NCBI GenBank assembly: GCA_900617975.1 | Contig: UZAE01000072.1 | Span: forward strand, 1 to 43,318 | Length of the DNA: 43,318 nucleotides | Reading direction: 5' to 3' | From: Rodentolepis nana | Lineage: Eukaryota > Platyhelminthes > Cestoda > Cyclophyllidea > Hymenolepididae | Shown: positions 1 to 11,300 of the stretch, piece after piece | Layout of the letters: each line of letters opens with the position of its first letter | Position numbering within the stretch: the first letter of the stretch is position 1 | Notes under the pieces: model-generated | Told to the model about the DNA's origin: nothing | The model's database searches: none | What the model saw: only the letters and a program-made list of their open reading frames with translations | Position numbers and translations under genes: made by a program

Positions 1-237
1 TGACTTCTGACTTCAAACTACCAATACCCCACTGTATGTCAAATTCGACTACTTCGACCGTACTCACCACACCTTTTTTCCAACTTTGTGTCTGTCTCTT
101 TTACATCTTTGAAACACTCTTCTGTCCCCCTTTTTTTCACTTTGATGTTCCTTCCCATCTGTGAAGCCTGTAGTCAACTAAAGGGCTAATGATAACTACC
201 AAAACGCCTGCCATTTGATATAAATAAATAAAATATA
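1..237 (+). mobile_element. SINE-like retroposon, copy 1 (cut by window edge)
   Basis: This is the 3' three quarters of the dispersed element seen complete near 6854, 23911 and 41962. It shares the pyrimidine-rich centre, the block CTAAAGGGCTAATGATAAC and the terminal CGCCTGCCATTTGATA followed by an AAATAAATAAA tail. The 5' end lies outside the window, so no target-site duplication can be checked. No convincing reading frame runs through it. Confidence 0.85.
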
Positions 238-1110
238 TTAAAACTGAGTAGAATCTTTACGAGTTACAACCCGGAATTCCACCAGAATAAATATCTAAGA
301 TTAATTAAATTTATTTTTTTTCAAATATTTGACATTGAAATATTTTCACCAACGAACCATTCAAAGTTGGGCTTCTATTGAAAATACAGGAATCTACTTT
401 CAGTCGGTATTAAATATGCTAGCACCTAAGGAGAAAATAGTATGTGAAGCCTTAGTTATTAAAAATACTGAAAAAACGGTTATTGCAAATGAGATAAATT
501 AATTACCATTATAAAATAAATAGGCCTGTCGGAAAGAGAATAATGTTTCCTAATACTTTTCCTCTGCAGATAAGAGACATGGTGATCATTCACAATTGAA
601 TCGCCATGTTGCCATGACAACACTACATGTCCTCTTTTGTCTCTCCATATCTCAATTCTTCAATTCACTCCGCACAATTGGTCCACTTTCTTCTTCTCTG
701 CTTTCCAACCCGCGCACCACTCGCGTGGCAAACTCATCTCCCTCCACTCTATAATTAAATTGGTAATATTTTTATCTGTTTTATTAATGCAAGAGTAAAC
801 ATAAACATTGTAAAATTCGTAAAGTTAGCCATTCGATATTCTATCTTTGAAGGTTTCAATGAAAAATACACTGTCTTATTTAAAACATTTTTTCCAACTC
901 TCTAACATGTAAATACATTTCAATATTAATTAGAACTTACTAGAATTTTTAGATTTCTTTAATATTACCGGCATTTTGAAAATCATTTTGTATTGGAAAT
1001 TTAAAATTCAGCGCAAAGCTGGATCTTAGTAGATTGTCCATTGACAAGTTAATTGAGTTCACTGGTTACTTCATACCCATCAATTCTAATGGAACGTAAT
1101 TCGCTTGCAG
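238..1110. other. AT-rich region upstream of the WDR86-like gene
   Basis: I see no gene, tRNA or repeat here. The stretch is mostly AT-rich, with a more pyrimidine-rich patch around 630-750. It should hold the promoter and any 5' untranslated exon of the WD40 gene, but I could not recognise a TATA box or other element with confidence. It ends in a good 3' splice site. Confidence 0.4.
1097..1110 (+). promoter_or_regulatory. 3' splice acceptor just before the WDR86 start
   Basis: The sequence TTCGCTTGCAG ends 10 nt before the ATG of the WD40 gene. It is either the acceptor of a 5' untranslated exon or a spliced-leader addition site. The sequence alone does not separate these, but an acceptor right at the start codon recurs in the hyccin, MASTL, LARP7 and SR-factor genes of this window. 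Confidence 0.5.
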
Positions 1111-1120
1111 ATTCGCAAAC

Positions 1121-4100
1121 ATGGGACTAACGTCTAGTTGTCCATCGAATACACAAAGGGACGAAATTGCCTTAGAACCAAATGATGACATCGAGGCGGG
1201 ACCTGACACCCAATCGAAAACGGAGTGTTCTCCTCAATCAAATGACTTTGGCACAAATGCTCAAATGGCCAATGTAAAGGCGCATGCAGAGGAGATCAAT
1301 TGCCTAGTGGTGTCTGAAGATGGGTCTTTAGTGGCCTCTGGTTCAGAGGACTGCTCAATAAGAGTCTGGTCCATAGACCGTTGGGATTGTGTCCGAGAAC
1401 TACTCGGACACGATGACTACATCACTTGTCTTGTTTTTGTTGGAACACGTCTGCTATCTGGATCCGGAGATATGACTGTTCTAATGTGGGATCTTATCCA
1501 AGGCGATCGTATTTTCGTATGTTTCAGCTGATGCCAGTTAATTTATTATTTTCATAGGTCAAAGATAGATTAAGTGTCTCGATTTTGTGGTTGTCTTGAT
1601 GTAAACAAGTGGCTGGAAAATGGCATTTACCCTATCATGTGTCTAATCCATTAAAAATTGAAATGGCTCTTGGTATTTATTAAGAGTTATGTTAATGACA
1701 CTTTGAAAGTATAAAATCAATCAATGGAAGCGAAATGGATCAACCAGAAATTCAACTGGTATCAGTGTAATACAAATGAAGCTCCTTAAAAGTGTTTAAA
1801 ACTTATTGAAGCTGAAGGGTATTTGTGGTTGGAAGGCCCTTTCTAATTGGCGTAAAGAACTTTTATCAACTACATAATATTAAATAATTAAAATGCAATG
1901 TCTTGGAAGAATTCTGAAACGCAGCCCTGTAGCTGTGACGCATCAGTTCAATGTTACTTCGGAAAGTAAAAACAAATTGAAAAGCGCAAATCACGTGACT
2001 GCATAAAGTGGGAACCATTTTGTTTTAATGCAGCTAAACACTGAGTTGTTTCTAATACGGTAACCCCATCCGAATTTCACTCCGTTCAAACATCATCTGT
2101 TTAGCAAATTGCGTGGACTATTTTGCTATTCTTTATTTTTTATTATTTATTATTAAAATTTACCTGTTATTCTGTCAGAAAATTTGCCATTCATTTTCCT
2201 AATCTCACATGTTGGCTTAACAGTGAAAGTAGTTAGCGTGTGGTGAAATTGTGAATAGGTCATACTGCCTTAATTAAAGTCATTTCATCTAACTTGAAAT
2301 CAGATTGAATCGAGGTGTGGAGGTAATTTAAGTAAGCAAACTTAACTTACTGACTTTCTCGTGCGAAATTCTGCCACTTTCTCATCAGAATTTTTCATTT
2401 TCAACTTAACCGCGCAACTGGAAAGAGATCAAGCCTGAACAAGAAGACAATCATTCACAAATAATTGCAGCCTGTAATGAGTAAATGAGCAAATCAATGT
2501 TGTCCTCATGTTGTTAGACTATTACAGGTCATACGGGCTGCATCACGTCAATCTGCGTCACAAAAACGCAGATCTTCACCTCCGCCAACGACCTCCTAGT
2601 GCACTGCTGGAGTTTGGAAGACGGAAGTCCCATAAGGGAGTACACAGGCCACAAAGGGGCCGTCTATGGCATTAGAATCTCAACTGGGGCCAATGAGTCA
2701 ATTAATCAGGAAAAGTCGACCGATGCATCGGCTGGACGACGTCGAGTTCGTTTTGTGACCTTTTCAGCTGACTGCACAGCGCGTCTGTGGGGAGCAACAA
2801 AGTCGACTTGTCTGCAGACTTTCCGCGGCCATTCTGGACCTGTCACCTGCGTGGCCGTAGATGAAGAACGCCACTACCTCTACACCGGCTCCTCTGATGG
2901 TCGTGTCGCCAGTTGGTTGTTGGAAACTGGACAGAGAATCCATTGGTTTGAGGGCCATTCTGCCCCAATCATTTACCTACTGGTGAGTTTCACTCCTACA
3001 GATCACTTTAGTAAATTACAGCATTTGCATGCAACATTACATGTTTTTTATTCTTTTCTTGCTACACATATTGGATAAAATTTATGGAGAAGGGGAATAA
3101 TTGTTGCAAAATTGTTTGATTAAAATTTGCGAAGGATTAACACGACTTCTGGCTACCAATTTGGTTGGAAAAATTTGCCGCGCCGAGAAGTGTGGCTTGG
3201 GAAGGTGGAAAATGACAAGTTGCCAGCAAAGAAAAGTCTCAACGAAACTTGATTTATGCTTCCTACTGTCAAGGTGTAAATAACTCCGGAAAATGTCCTA
3301 GAATCGCCTGCCTGCCTACAGAATATTGAGGTCAATCAATCTGTGAAATTCTTATAATAAAGGAGGGACATCGTCACTAGAGAGACATCATCACTTCACA
3401 TGCCCACAGTGGTGAGCTGAAAGGAGGTACTTGGAAGTACTTGGGCTACCATGGAAGTGAGTGATCTTAACTGCGGCCAACTTGATGTCCCACGCACGCG
3501 ATTTTCGTTACTTCAGTATGAAATTAGAAAGTGTTTTATGCTTATTATGAATTTTGAAGGAGCCAATGTCGCTAATCTTGAAGACGCCCACACAAGTGGA
3601 AAAAAAAATTATAATTTTAAAAGTAAGCCTTTTTGGAGATTGGTGTGGCATGTGCTGCTATCTTTTTTTCGAAAACCTTGTAGATATCAGATGACTGTCT
3701 CTTCAGCGCCAGCTCGGACGAGACGGTTAGGTCCTGGGTCACCGATATCGCTCAGGAGTTGCAGGTCTTCAAAGGTCACGGGCACACTGTTTCCAAGTTG
3801 TGCCTTCTCAAGGGAGACACGTGTGAGTTACAGAAAATCATTTCCAAATTTTTACCTCAAATTTATCCTGCCAAATGTCTCTCAGAATATTCTTGAAATG
3901 CTTTCCAAGTGAAATGAAAAGCTGGAGGTTCCATTGATTTTAACCAAAATTATGGGTGCTTATTGATTTCAGTGTGGTCATGAAAGTCGGGCAGTGGTTG
4001 TGACTGGTAGTGATGGTGCTGATCGCAGCAATTTAATAAAAATATAATATTTAAATAATACTGACAGCAACTGCGTTCTCTACCTAAGTTATGTTGAACG

Positions 4101-5723
4101 AAGGACTTTCATTTTAAGGGCCTTGCTGTAAAATTTAAATCATTTCGGCAGTTATTCATTTTTAAACCAGCGCCATCTCTAGCAATAGGGCTATTTACTG
4201 GAAAAAGTAGCAATGAAAGAAAAGAGTTGGTTATTTGTGAAAATGTACACTGGAAAAAGTGCGACTTTATATCGCCACACCTTTTTCCGTTCTCTGCCAA
4301 CCTTCTTTCCTGCGTACTTTGTTTTAACTTAAAAACTTTCCCTCAAACTATAAAAATTTGAATTATGCTTTCAAATTTGATTAAAAAAAGATAATTTAAC
4401 ACTTTTTCGTGCTCAACCGCAGTGGTGACCGGTTCGGGAGATGGGAAGATTCGCTGTTTCGACTCGAAGACGTCCACCATGTTGGAACAATTCGTGTGTT
4501 CTGAAGTGGACAAATTCTGCTGTTTTGAGGTAAGCCAAGCAATATAGGGCATTTTCCACTTAGTTAAAAGGGAAAATCATCGATTGTGCAATTTGTGACG
4601 CTGCGAAATATTGCATGAAAATGACTTGGAAAGTCTTTCCTGAGATCGATGCAAGGAGGTATTTGTGAGACCCAGTGAATTTTTTTAAAAAATTGGCCAT
4701 TTATTCACCTCTAGAAGGTATTCAAGCAGAAAAATGACGAAAATGTTGCTCTACTAGATGAACATTGAATGGGGTATTTCCAGTTTCATGATTGTAGACG
4801 TTTCAGCTTCGTCCATTTAAATGGAACTCACTTTCACTAGCTCATTTCATTCCTCCTATCGATTCTTTCATAACTATTTGAGACCGATTAAGTAATTTTT
4901 TAACTATTGGGCTGCATTGAGCATTATCCTCAACCGTTAGTCTGGATTTTATATTGCCGTGTTACCTCCCATCTTGTCTGCAATAGGAAACGCCAATATG
5001 CACATGCATATATCTATTTGTACCACGATAATGATCAATTAGAACCCATTTTTAATCATTTTTTCAACGATGTGTGCTTACAACCCGAGTCCCCTTAGTT
5101 TTATTTCTTACTATTTTATAAAAATAACCTTTGCGAAAAAAGCATAGATGAAAAGTGTGACAAGTTTCACTTAGAATATTCCGTTTTGATGAAAAAAAAC
5201 ATGATTAGATATCGAATTTGAGATTTATCTTTATCAACTGGCAGGCTTTATGATAGTTATCATTAGCCCTTTAGTCGACCACGGGCCTCATAGAGGGGGC
5301 AGGGAAATCAACGTGACAAAAAGACGTGACGGGGGGGGGGGATAGAAGAGTGATTCACAGATCTAAAATAGACAGACAGACACAAAGGTAGGGAAAAAGG
5401 TTAGGTGAGTGCTGTTAAAGTGGTGATGGATGTCATGCAGTAGGGTCATGATAGGCTGAAGGGGGAAGTCAACTGCCGGTTTATAGACATTTTTGGCGTA
5501 TGATGAGTGGACGTTTCCCAGGGAGCACCACCACCTCCAATCGGAGATAATATGCTCCCCCCCTTTCCATGTACCTCATAATAGCATGCCAATTAGTTGG
5601 CTGCATTTCTTTCAGGTGACTGGGAGCACACTGATAGCCGCGTCGCAAGAAGGCAGGATTTGTGTTTGGGACCTTTCCGCACTGACGACAAGGACAACCG
5701 TGAAGGAGAATGAGTCCTTTTGA
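1121..5723 (+). CDS. WDR86-like WD40-repeat protein
   Basis: The protein is about 402 aa from five exons: 1121-1520, 2528-2982, 3684-3822, 4423-4529, 5616-5723; phases agree at every junction. It has eight WD40 blades, each with a GH and a W-D or related dipeptide, starting at KAHAEEINCL and ending at EGRICVWDLS. Length, blade order and local matches (for example GTLFTGSGD against DTLVTGSGD) point to WDR86, whose role is poorly known; a beta-propeller scaffold is inferred. The N-terminus MGLTSSC fits N-myristoylation (Gly2, Ser6) with a neighbouring Cys for palmitoylation, so membrane attachment is likely. The least certain junction is exon 1-2: the phase-correct donor (GTTTCA at 1521) gives CHTG where GHTG is usual. 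Intron 4 holds an inverted SINE copy. Blade 4 carries a charged insertion with RRR. Confidence 0.85.
5222..5549 (-). mobile_element. SINE-like retroposon, copy 2 (inverted, in WDR86 intron 4)
   Basis: Reverse-complement copy of the family. The conserved 3' block reads here as ATCATTAGCCCTTTAG, and the 5' part as CCCAGGGAGCACCACCACCTCC. It is more diverged than copies 3-5, and its 5' edge fades out around 5545-5570. The family's C-run appears as eleven G at 5331-5341. I found no clear target-site duplication. It sits antisense to the host gene. Confidence 0.8.
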
Positions 5724-5829
5724 CCTTACTATGAGGAGGATTGTCCGCTGGGAGATCGAAACAAGATGTCATAACTTATTTTTTCCCGAAACTTCAATCT
5801 TTTCACAATGTATCGCTCCCAACAATCTC

Positions 5830-5835
5830 AATAAA
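5830..5835 (+). terminator. AATAAA polyadenylation signal of the WDR86-like gene
   Basis: A canonical AATAAA lies 106 nt past the TGA stop and within an AT-rich stretch. It is the first good signal after the stop codon. Confidence 0.5.
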
Positions 5836-8323
5836 AAAACATACTACTATTCTTCCTTCAGTCAAAATTAATATACAATCGTGTTTTGTTTCTTCAGTTT
5901 CGAGATTTCGAGTTGCCTCCACTGAGCTGTGTTGACAACTGTCGAAACGCCTCTTGTATTAGCCAGTAATAGCACACAATGAGTGCGGTCCAGTTTGAAA
6001 CTCACTTTAAGTCGTTTGTATCTGTGTCCTTGAAGTACTCTCGACAGATGAAAATTAACGTGATGCTGCCTATTAATGAATTTTCATCTGCTCAAATTTC
6101 TAATGAAAGAAAGTAATTTTCCACTTTCACTAAAATTGGAAATGACTGTGGGTGGACATTTAAAGCCAGGCTTTTATGGGGAATGGCTAAATTAATTGCC
6201 AACTCCCTCCCTCCCTCCCTCTCCCCCCACCCCCACCCCACCCCCACCCATTCCCCGCGTTTTGGGCTTTTTATGAACTTCGTAAAGCGGAAAGCTGAAA
6301 TGCATTCACTGCAACTAGTCGCTGCGATGCGGCTATTGTCACTGCATGCTTTCAAAGCACATTAATGAGAAATTTCTATTCATTGATTGTTTTGTAAAGT
6401 AAGGTCTTGTTTGGAGTGTCGAAATCCTCGAGAGAGAGAGAGTTCATTTTCGGCTGCTCACTTGATATTCCTAGATGAGTCCGAGTTAGCGTGTAGTTGA
6501 CTCCGATTCGCGTTAATGTTGTAAGCCCCAGGTGAGGTGGAAGTAGACTGGCCACCGCGCGAAACAAAGGAATCGCAGATCTGTAGAAAGAAATGGACCA
6601 GTAGAGAATCCGAAATTCCTATTCAGTGCGTTTGTTGGCCCAGCCAGACTACATAGCCATGGATCGCTATCGTTCCAGGTGGAGCTTAGGGGGCAATTGA
6701 TCGAACTCTGGTGACTGATTACATCGAATTGACACGAAATGATAGCCTTGTAGCTAATGGAGTTATGCCACCTGGTAATACTAATATGGAAGCAAAGGTT
6801 AGTTGAATTGTGCCCATTCAAAGATCGAAGGTGTTTTTGATTAAGACTTAAACGGGGTGTTCGATAGACTTACCTCCACGTGGTTCACCCTGGGCAACGT
6901 ATACTCATATGACAAAAAAGGTCTATTACCCGGCAGTTGACTTCTGCCTTCAAACTGCCATCACCTCACTGTATGTCATATTCGACCACTTCCTTCACAG
7001 TACTCACCTCACCTTTTCACTTCACCTTTGTGTCCGTCTCTTTTGCATCTTTGAAACACTCTTCTGCTCCCCCTCCTCCCTCTCGACTTTTTTTCACTTT
7101 GATGTTCCTCCTCCTCTCTGTGAAGCCTGAAGTCAGCTAAAGGGCTAATGACAACTATCAAAACGCCTGTCATTTGATATAAATAAATCAAGACTTAAAC
7201 TAAGCCTGCCATCATTCCGTTTAATTTGTGTGCTTATATCAGAAATTAAGGTGGCTAGCATAATACGACTGGGGAAAGTGGTGATTGGCCTACGCAACAG
7301 AAGTGGAGGAGGTGGCGGCTGCTTGAAAAGCAAAATCGAGAAGCATCAATCTTGAGGGCTAAAACTACAGACAGACAGAAACGCTTTTGAAATTCCATAT
7401 TATTTATTAGAAAATGGGTGGTATTAATTAATTAGGCAGGGAATTTAAGAAACACTGATAGCATCAAAAAAACTGCCTTCAGATTTGTATCGAATTGGGC
7501 TCGATATCGTCTAGCCGTGTGTAAATGTTGATCTGCCAAAGGCTGAGAGGCTGCAACAGCCTCTCCTGAACGCATTTGACAATTTGGTGTGGAGGGGGTG
7601 GGGGTGGGAGAAGAGGAAAGGAAGAGACGGCAGCACTAATCGAGTACACTCGAGATGTTGTGCGGAAGAGTGGTAGTCAACACAACTCATGGTTGGCCAA
7701 TAGAAATAAATGGCAAGTCGCCTTCCGAATACCATAGTAAAAGTGCACAACCAAAACATTTCCAATTAACTTGAGCACTTTCGCTACAATTTCTCCCTCT
7801 TAGTTAAATTGCAATTCATCTTCATACTCCCTCACATTTTCATTCACACCTAACAAGCTGGAACATCACAGGCCTTTTCGGTAAACTTTAAGCTGCTGAG
7901 TATTCTCGACAATGGCCCCAGTATGTACCCATTCTCCAAGTGTTGAAAGGAATAGTGACTAATTACTGATCCGCATTCATGATTAACACTGGAATCTGAA
8001 AAGTCAAGTTGTCTCTAATGTAGCTGAGATTGTCCACCTCCACCCTGAATTCTACAAACAAACAAAAAAACCTAAAAAGCACTGAATTCTAACGCATACA
8101 CAAGAGTTTACATTGATAGTTGAACAGAGAGAGGGAGAGGAAGTGGAATCAACAAGTGGTAACTACACGAACAACCAATAAATGCACAGACATCTCTGTC
8201 GAAGAAGAAGAAGAAGGAGGGAGGGATAATAAACGTAGAAGGCTCATGTGAGCACTCTACGCGGAGTGGAGATCAAAATGAATATACATGGAAAGGGAGG
8301 GGGGGGGGGGGTTCCGAAAGAAG
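5836..8323. other. Convergent spacer between the WDR86-like and hyccin genes
   Basis: No gene could be supported here. Contents: a C-rich tract at 6203-6250 made of CCCT then CCCCA units, which could form a G-quadruplex on the other strand; SINE copy 3 (separate entry); a run of 13 G at 8299-8311; and GAA/GGA-rich purine patches near 8200-8230. Short open frames on both strands here lack splice-site support or recognisable domains. Confidence 0.5.
6854..7186 (+). mobile_element. SINE-like retroposon, copy 3, with target-site duplication
   Basis: Full-length copy starting GGGGTGTTCGATAGACTTAC and ending CATTTGATATAAATAA. It is flanked by a 14-bp direct repeat with one mismatch: ATTAAGACTTAAAC at 6840-6853 and ATCAAGACTTAAAC at 7187-7200. 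The repeat abuts the same 5' end seen in copies 4 and 5, which fixes the element boundary independently. This supports insertion by target-primed reverse transcription. Confidence 0.88.
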
Positions 8324-11300
8324 TTAGACCGAATGAAGCGATTCCGAGGCAACCGCACGATTAGCTTCCTCCTTCTTTGATCGATCATCTTCCATGAAAG
8401 TGACCTTCAGATTATTTGGACCCTTCGGACTTCCAGTTTTCAGTGCACTGCACAGCTAAGGGTAAAACAATGGAAATTAAGCATAAACTCAAAAAAAATT
8501 GACAGTTAAAAGTGAAAAAGGTCTCACGTGAGGGTTGAAAGACAACGTTCGATGGCGTCGGGAGGTCTTTCCAGATCCACAGAGACCTCCACAATGAAGA
8601 GCACGAACTCCTCGTGGTATCTCCGACACACATTCCAATGCTGAAGATGCCACCGGGGTGATGGACTGATGTCGAGGCGATTGACTTTTCGGTCTCTTTC
8701 GTGCATCCATCTCCACTGACAAGGAGGTGCGTTTGATTTGGTTCGGCTTGTCAATCACCAATGGAATGTCTTCTTCGGGCCTTACAACTTGAAACGAGGC
8801 ATTTGTGATTGGTTCCTTCCTATGAGATCGATTCAACGCTGAGGTTTCAGTTGTCTGGTGGTGGTCCATCAACTCTTCTCTATCATGTCGGAGAAGCGTT
8901 AAAGAGGCGTGAGATGAACCCGAGGAGACAACCGACCCAGAGGGAGACAAAGCATATCCACCTACGGTGGAATTTGACTGATCAATCATGGACTCAACTT
9001 GACCCGAGCCATGTCCATTGAGATGTGAAGTTTTAGTTTTGTCAGTCACGTCGCAGTAGAGCTTGCTATTGCAGATACTATTCGTGTATAGCAAAACCTG
9101 AATGTCACAAATCACTGATTAAAATTTAATTTCCCAACTACTGAAACTAGTTTAAGTAGAACGCACATTAGACCAGAGTTCAAGATTAGCACGTTGAGCG
9201 AGAGCACGAATAGCGGAGACTGCGAGATGCGATTGGACGGTGCAGAGGAGGAAGTGGAGACCGGGAAGCAATTCAAGCACCAAGTAGGGTGGTAGATGCG
9301 GAATACGAGCAGTCGCGACTGACACCCCGACAATACCAGAAGACTTATTATCACTGCCAGCAGCAGCTAAATGAAAATGCTTCCGTTTCGATTTCTGCCT
9401 TTTTTTCCTCTCCTCAATTTCACCTCCCCGTGTAGTCTTGGTAACCTTCTCTTTCAGAGGGATGGATAATTTTTCGTTCAAGGAATTGACGGAGGCACCA
9501 ACGATACTTCTAACTGAATCTAGCCCATCGCCCACATCGCTTTCAATAGGGATTGCGCGACCAGGAATAGCTCTGAATTCATTCAGTGTGGTCGTTCCGT
9601 TTTTAGTGCTCCGACTATTCTCTGACTCTTCGTCCTGACATAAGAAAGATGACACAAATTCATTTGAAAACTCGAGACCAATAAAAATTTTGGTCAGTTC
9701 TAATATACTACGTGTTTTACGCCACTGCTCGTATATTTTTTTCAGAATAAAAAACAATTAAAATTGTTTGTCATATAAATAACTGAATGGAACGCTAGCA
9801 TTCCACCACTCAAATAGTTCATTAATTGGGAAGTAACTCAAAAGTGGAGGTTCAGAGTTCTCTCCAAATCAGTTCAGAGACGAAATTACACAATTGACAT
9901 GAAACTAGAAGTAGCTTTTCGTAGTTTCAAAGAGGAATCGACAGAAGTCAATTTATTAGACATCGATGAGTAAATTAGACAGTGAGGATGCCCGGTTTAA
10001 TAAAAATTACACACAATAGTCTCAACCGCCTTTAACCACGCAATTTAGTGGGGATTAAACCAACAAGAAATTGAGGAGCTCAGCAATGAGTTGTGATTCC
10101 TGAATTTTATTGGTTGTGAGAAAATGAGCACTCACTGAATGAGGTTGGCAAGTAAAGTCTCTTAATTTCTGATGCTAAATTTTCATTATTTTCTTTTACA
10201 AATCGACCTCGCTCTCCCCCTCCCTCCCTCCCCCTCCAATCCAGCCCATTTTGGCTTCGCAGGATAACTAGGGTTAGTATCTCTTGTCGTGCCTTACTTT
10301 GCCCTCCTTATTGCGCCTCTGTCGTCCACTTGCTTTCATGGGATATTCATCACTGAATTGATCCGCAGCTTCTTTGTCATCGAAAGTTTCCTCCTCCTCG
10401 ACCACATTGAGGGCACCGAACGCTTTAAGGAGGTCTGCGGCCTCCTCTTGACCCGCTGTTTCATTGGAAGGGGAGAATGAGCGGGAGGAGGAGGAGGATG
10501 ATGAAGAGGAATGGGAAGTGGAAAGTGAGGAGTGAAGCAAATCGTCATCTTCACTGACGCTGATGATGGAGCTGCTGCTCATCTCGGAGCTACTGCCGGT
10601 ATAACTGCTGCTTGCACCTTGAGGTATGAATGGTGACGCCGTGGGACTAATTCGAGAGGCAGCTTGTCCTTTAACGACAATTTCACTATCTTCGTCTTCA
10701 AGACCCAACAACAATTCGTCCACCACTCTCGAATCGTCATCTTCTGCCTCCTCACTCGGTAGTGCCGCTACTGTCAATGCCGTCATGGAGTTCTCAAGGC
10801 CAGTGATGCTATTATCGGTAGGATCGTTTTGAGGACTAAAAGGAATGCAGGAGGGGAGTTTATCGATCAGTATATCGGTGTAATTCTCATCACAACCGGC
10901 TTGAAACCGACGTACTACAGTTATCAGTACAAGAAAAGTATGGGAAAGACTTAACCGAAAATGTTTAAAGAAAGTGTCACATGTCGTAAGAATAGTTACA
11001 GATCTTACAATATTGGACTTATATTGACTAATGGAAATGGAAGATGAGATAAGTGAAACAAGAGGAAATCTAACATCCCACTTCATTGCATTTTGTACAC
11101 ATATAGAATAAAGACTAGGAAAGGCTGGTGATTAATGCTCGAGAACACATGGTTCAGCTATTTCACCTCTGGCACGCAGTGATATTTATGGATTGGGGTT
11201 AGGGTTTGCTTGTAATTTTTTCCAATCAAGAAAAAGTAGAACACAATTCACCCACCAATGTGAAAATCTATGATAGACTAGGCGTGAACCAAGAGCGCTT

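Noticed and set aside
520..545. AAATAAATAGGCCTGTCGG as another SINE/LINE 3' end
   Set aside because: Only a few bases match, and nothing upstream resembles either element.
6470..6500. Hammerhead ribozyme (GATGAGTCCGAG resembles the core used by schistosome SINEs)
   Set aside because: The preceding CU of the CUGAUGA core is CTA here, and no GAAA with pairing stems follows.
6854..6910. tRNA-type promoter (A and B boxes) in the SINE head
   Set aside because: Only copy 3 reads GGTTCACCC; the other copies have GGTGCA or GGAGCA, and no A box lies at a suitable distance.
6909..7140. Open frames within SINE copy 3 (and matching ones in copy 4) as genes
   Set aside because: They are the repeat element itself; the frame is not kept between copies and the differences are not biased to silent sites.
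10836..11086. Extension of hyccin exon 4 to the earlier acceptor ACTGTAG
   Set aside because: That start would need phase 1, but exon 3 ends in phase 2; the acceptor CATTCCTTTTAG at 10836 has a better pyrimidine tract and the right phase.
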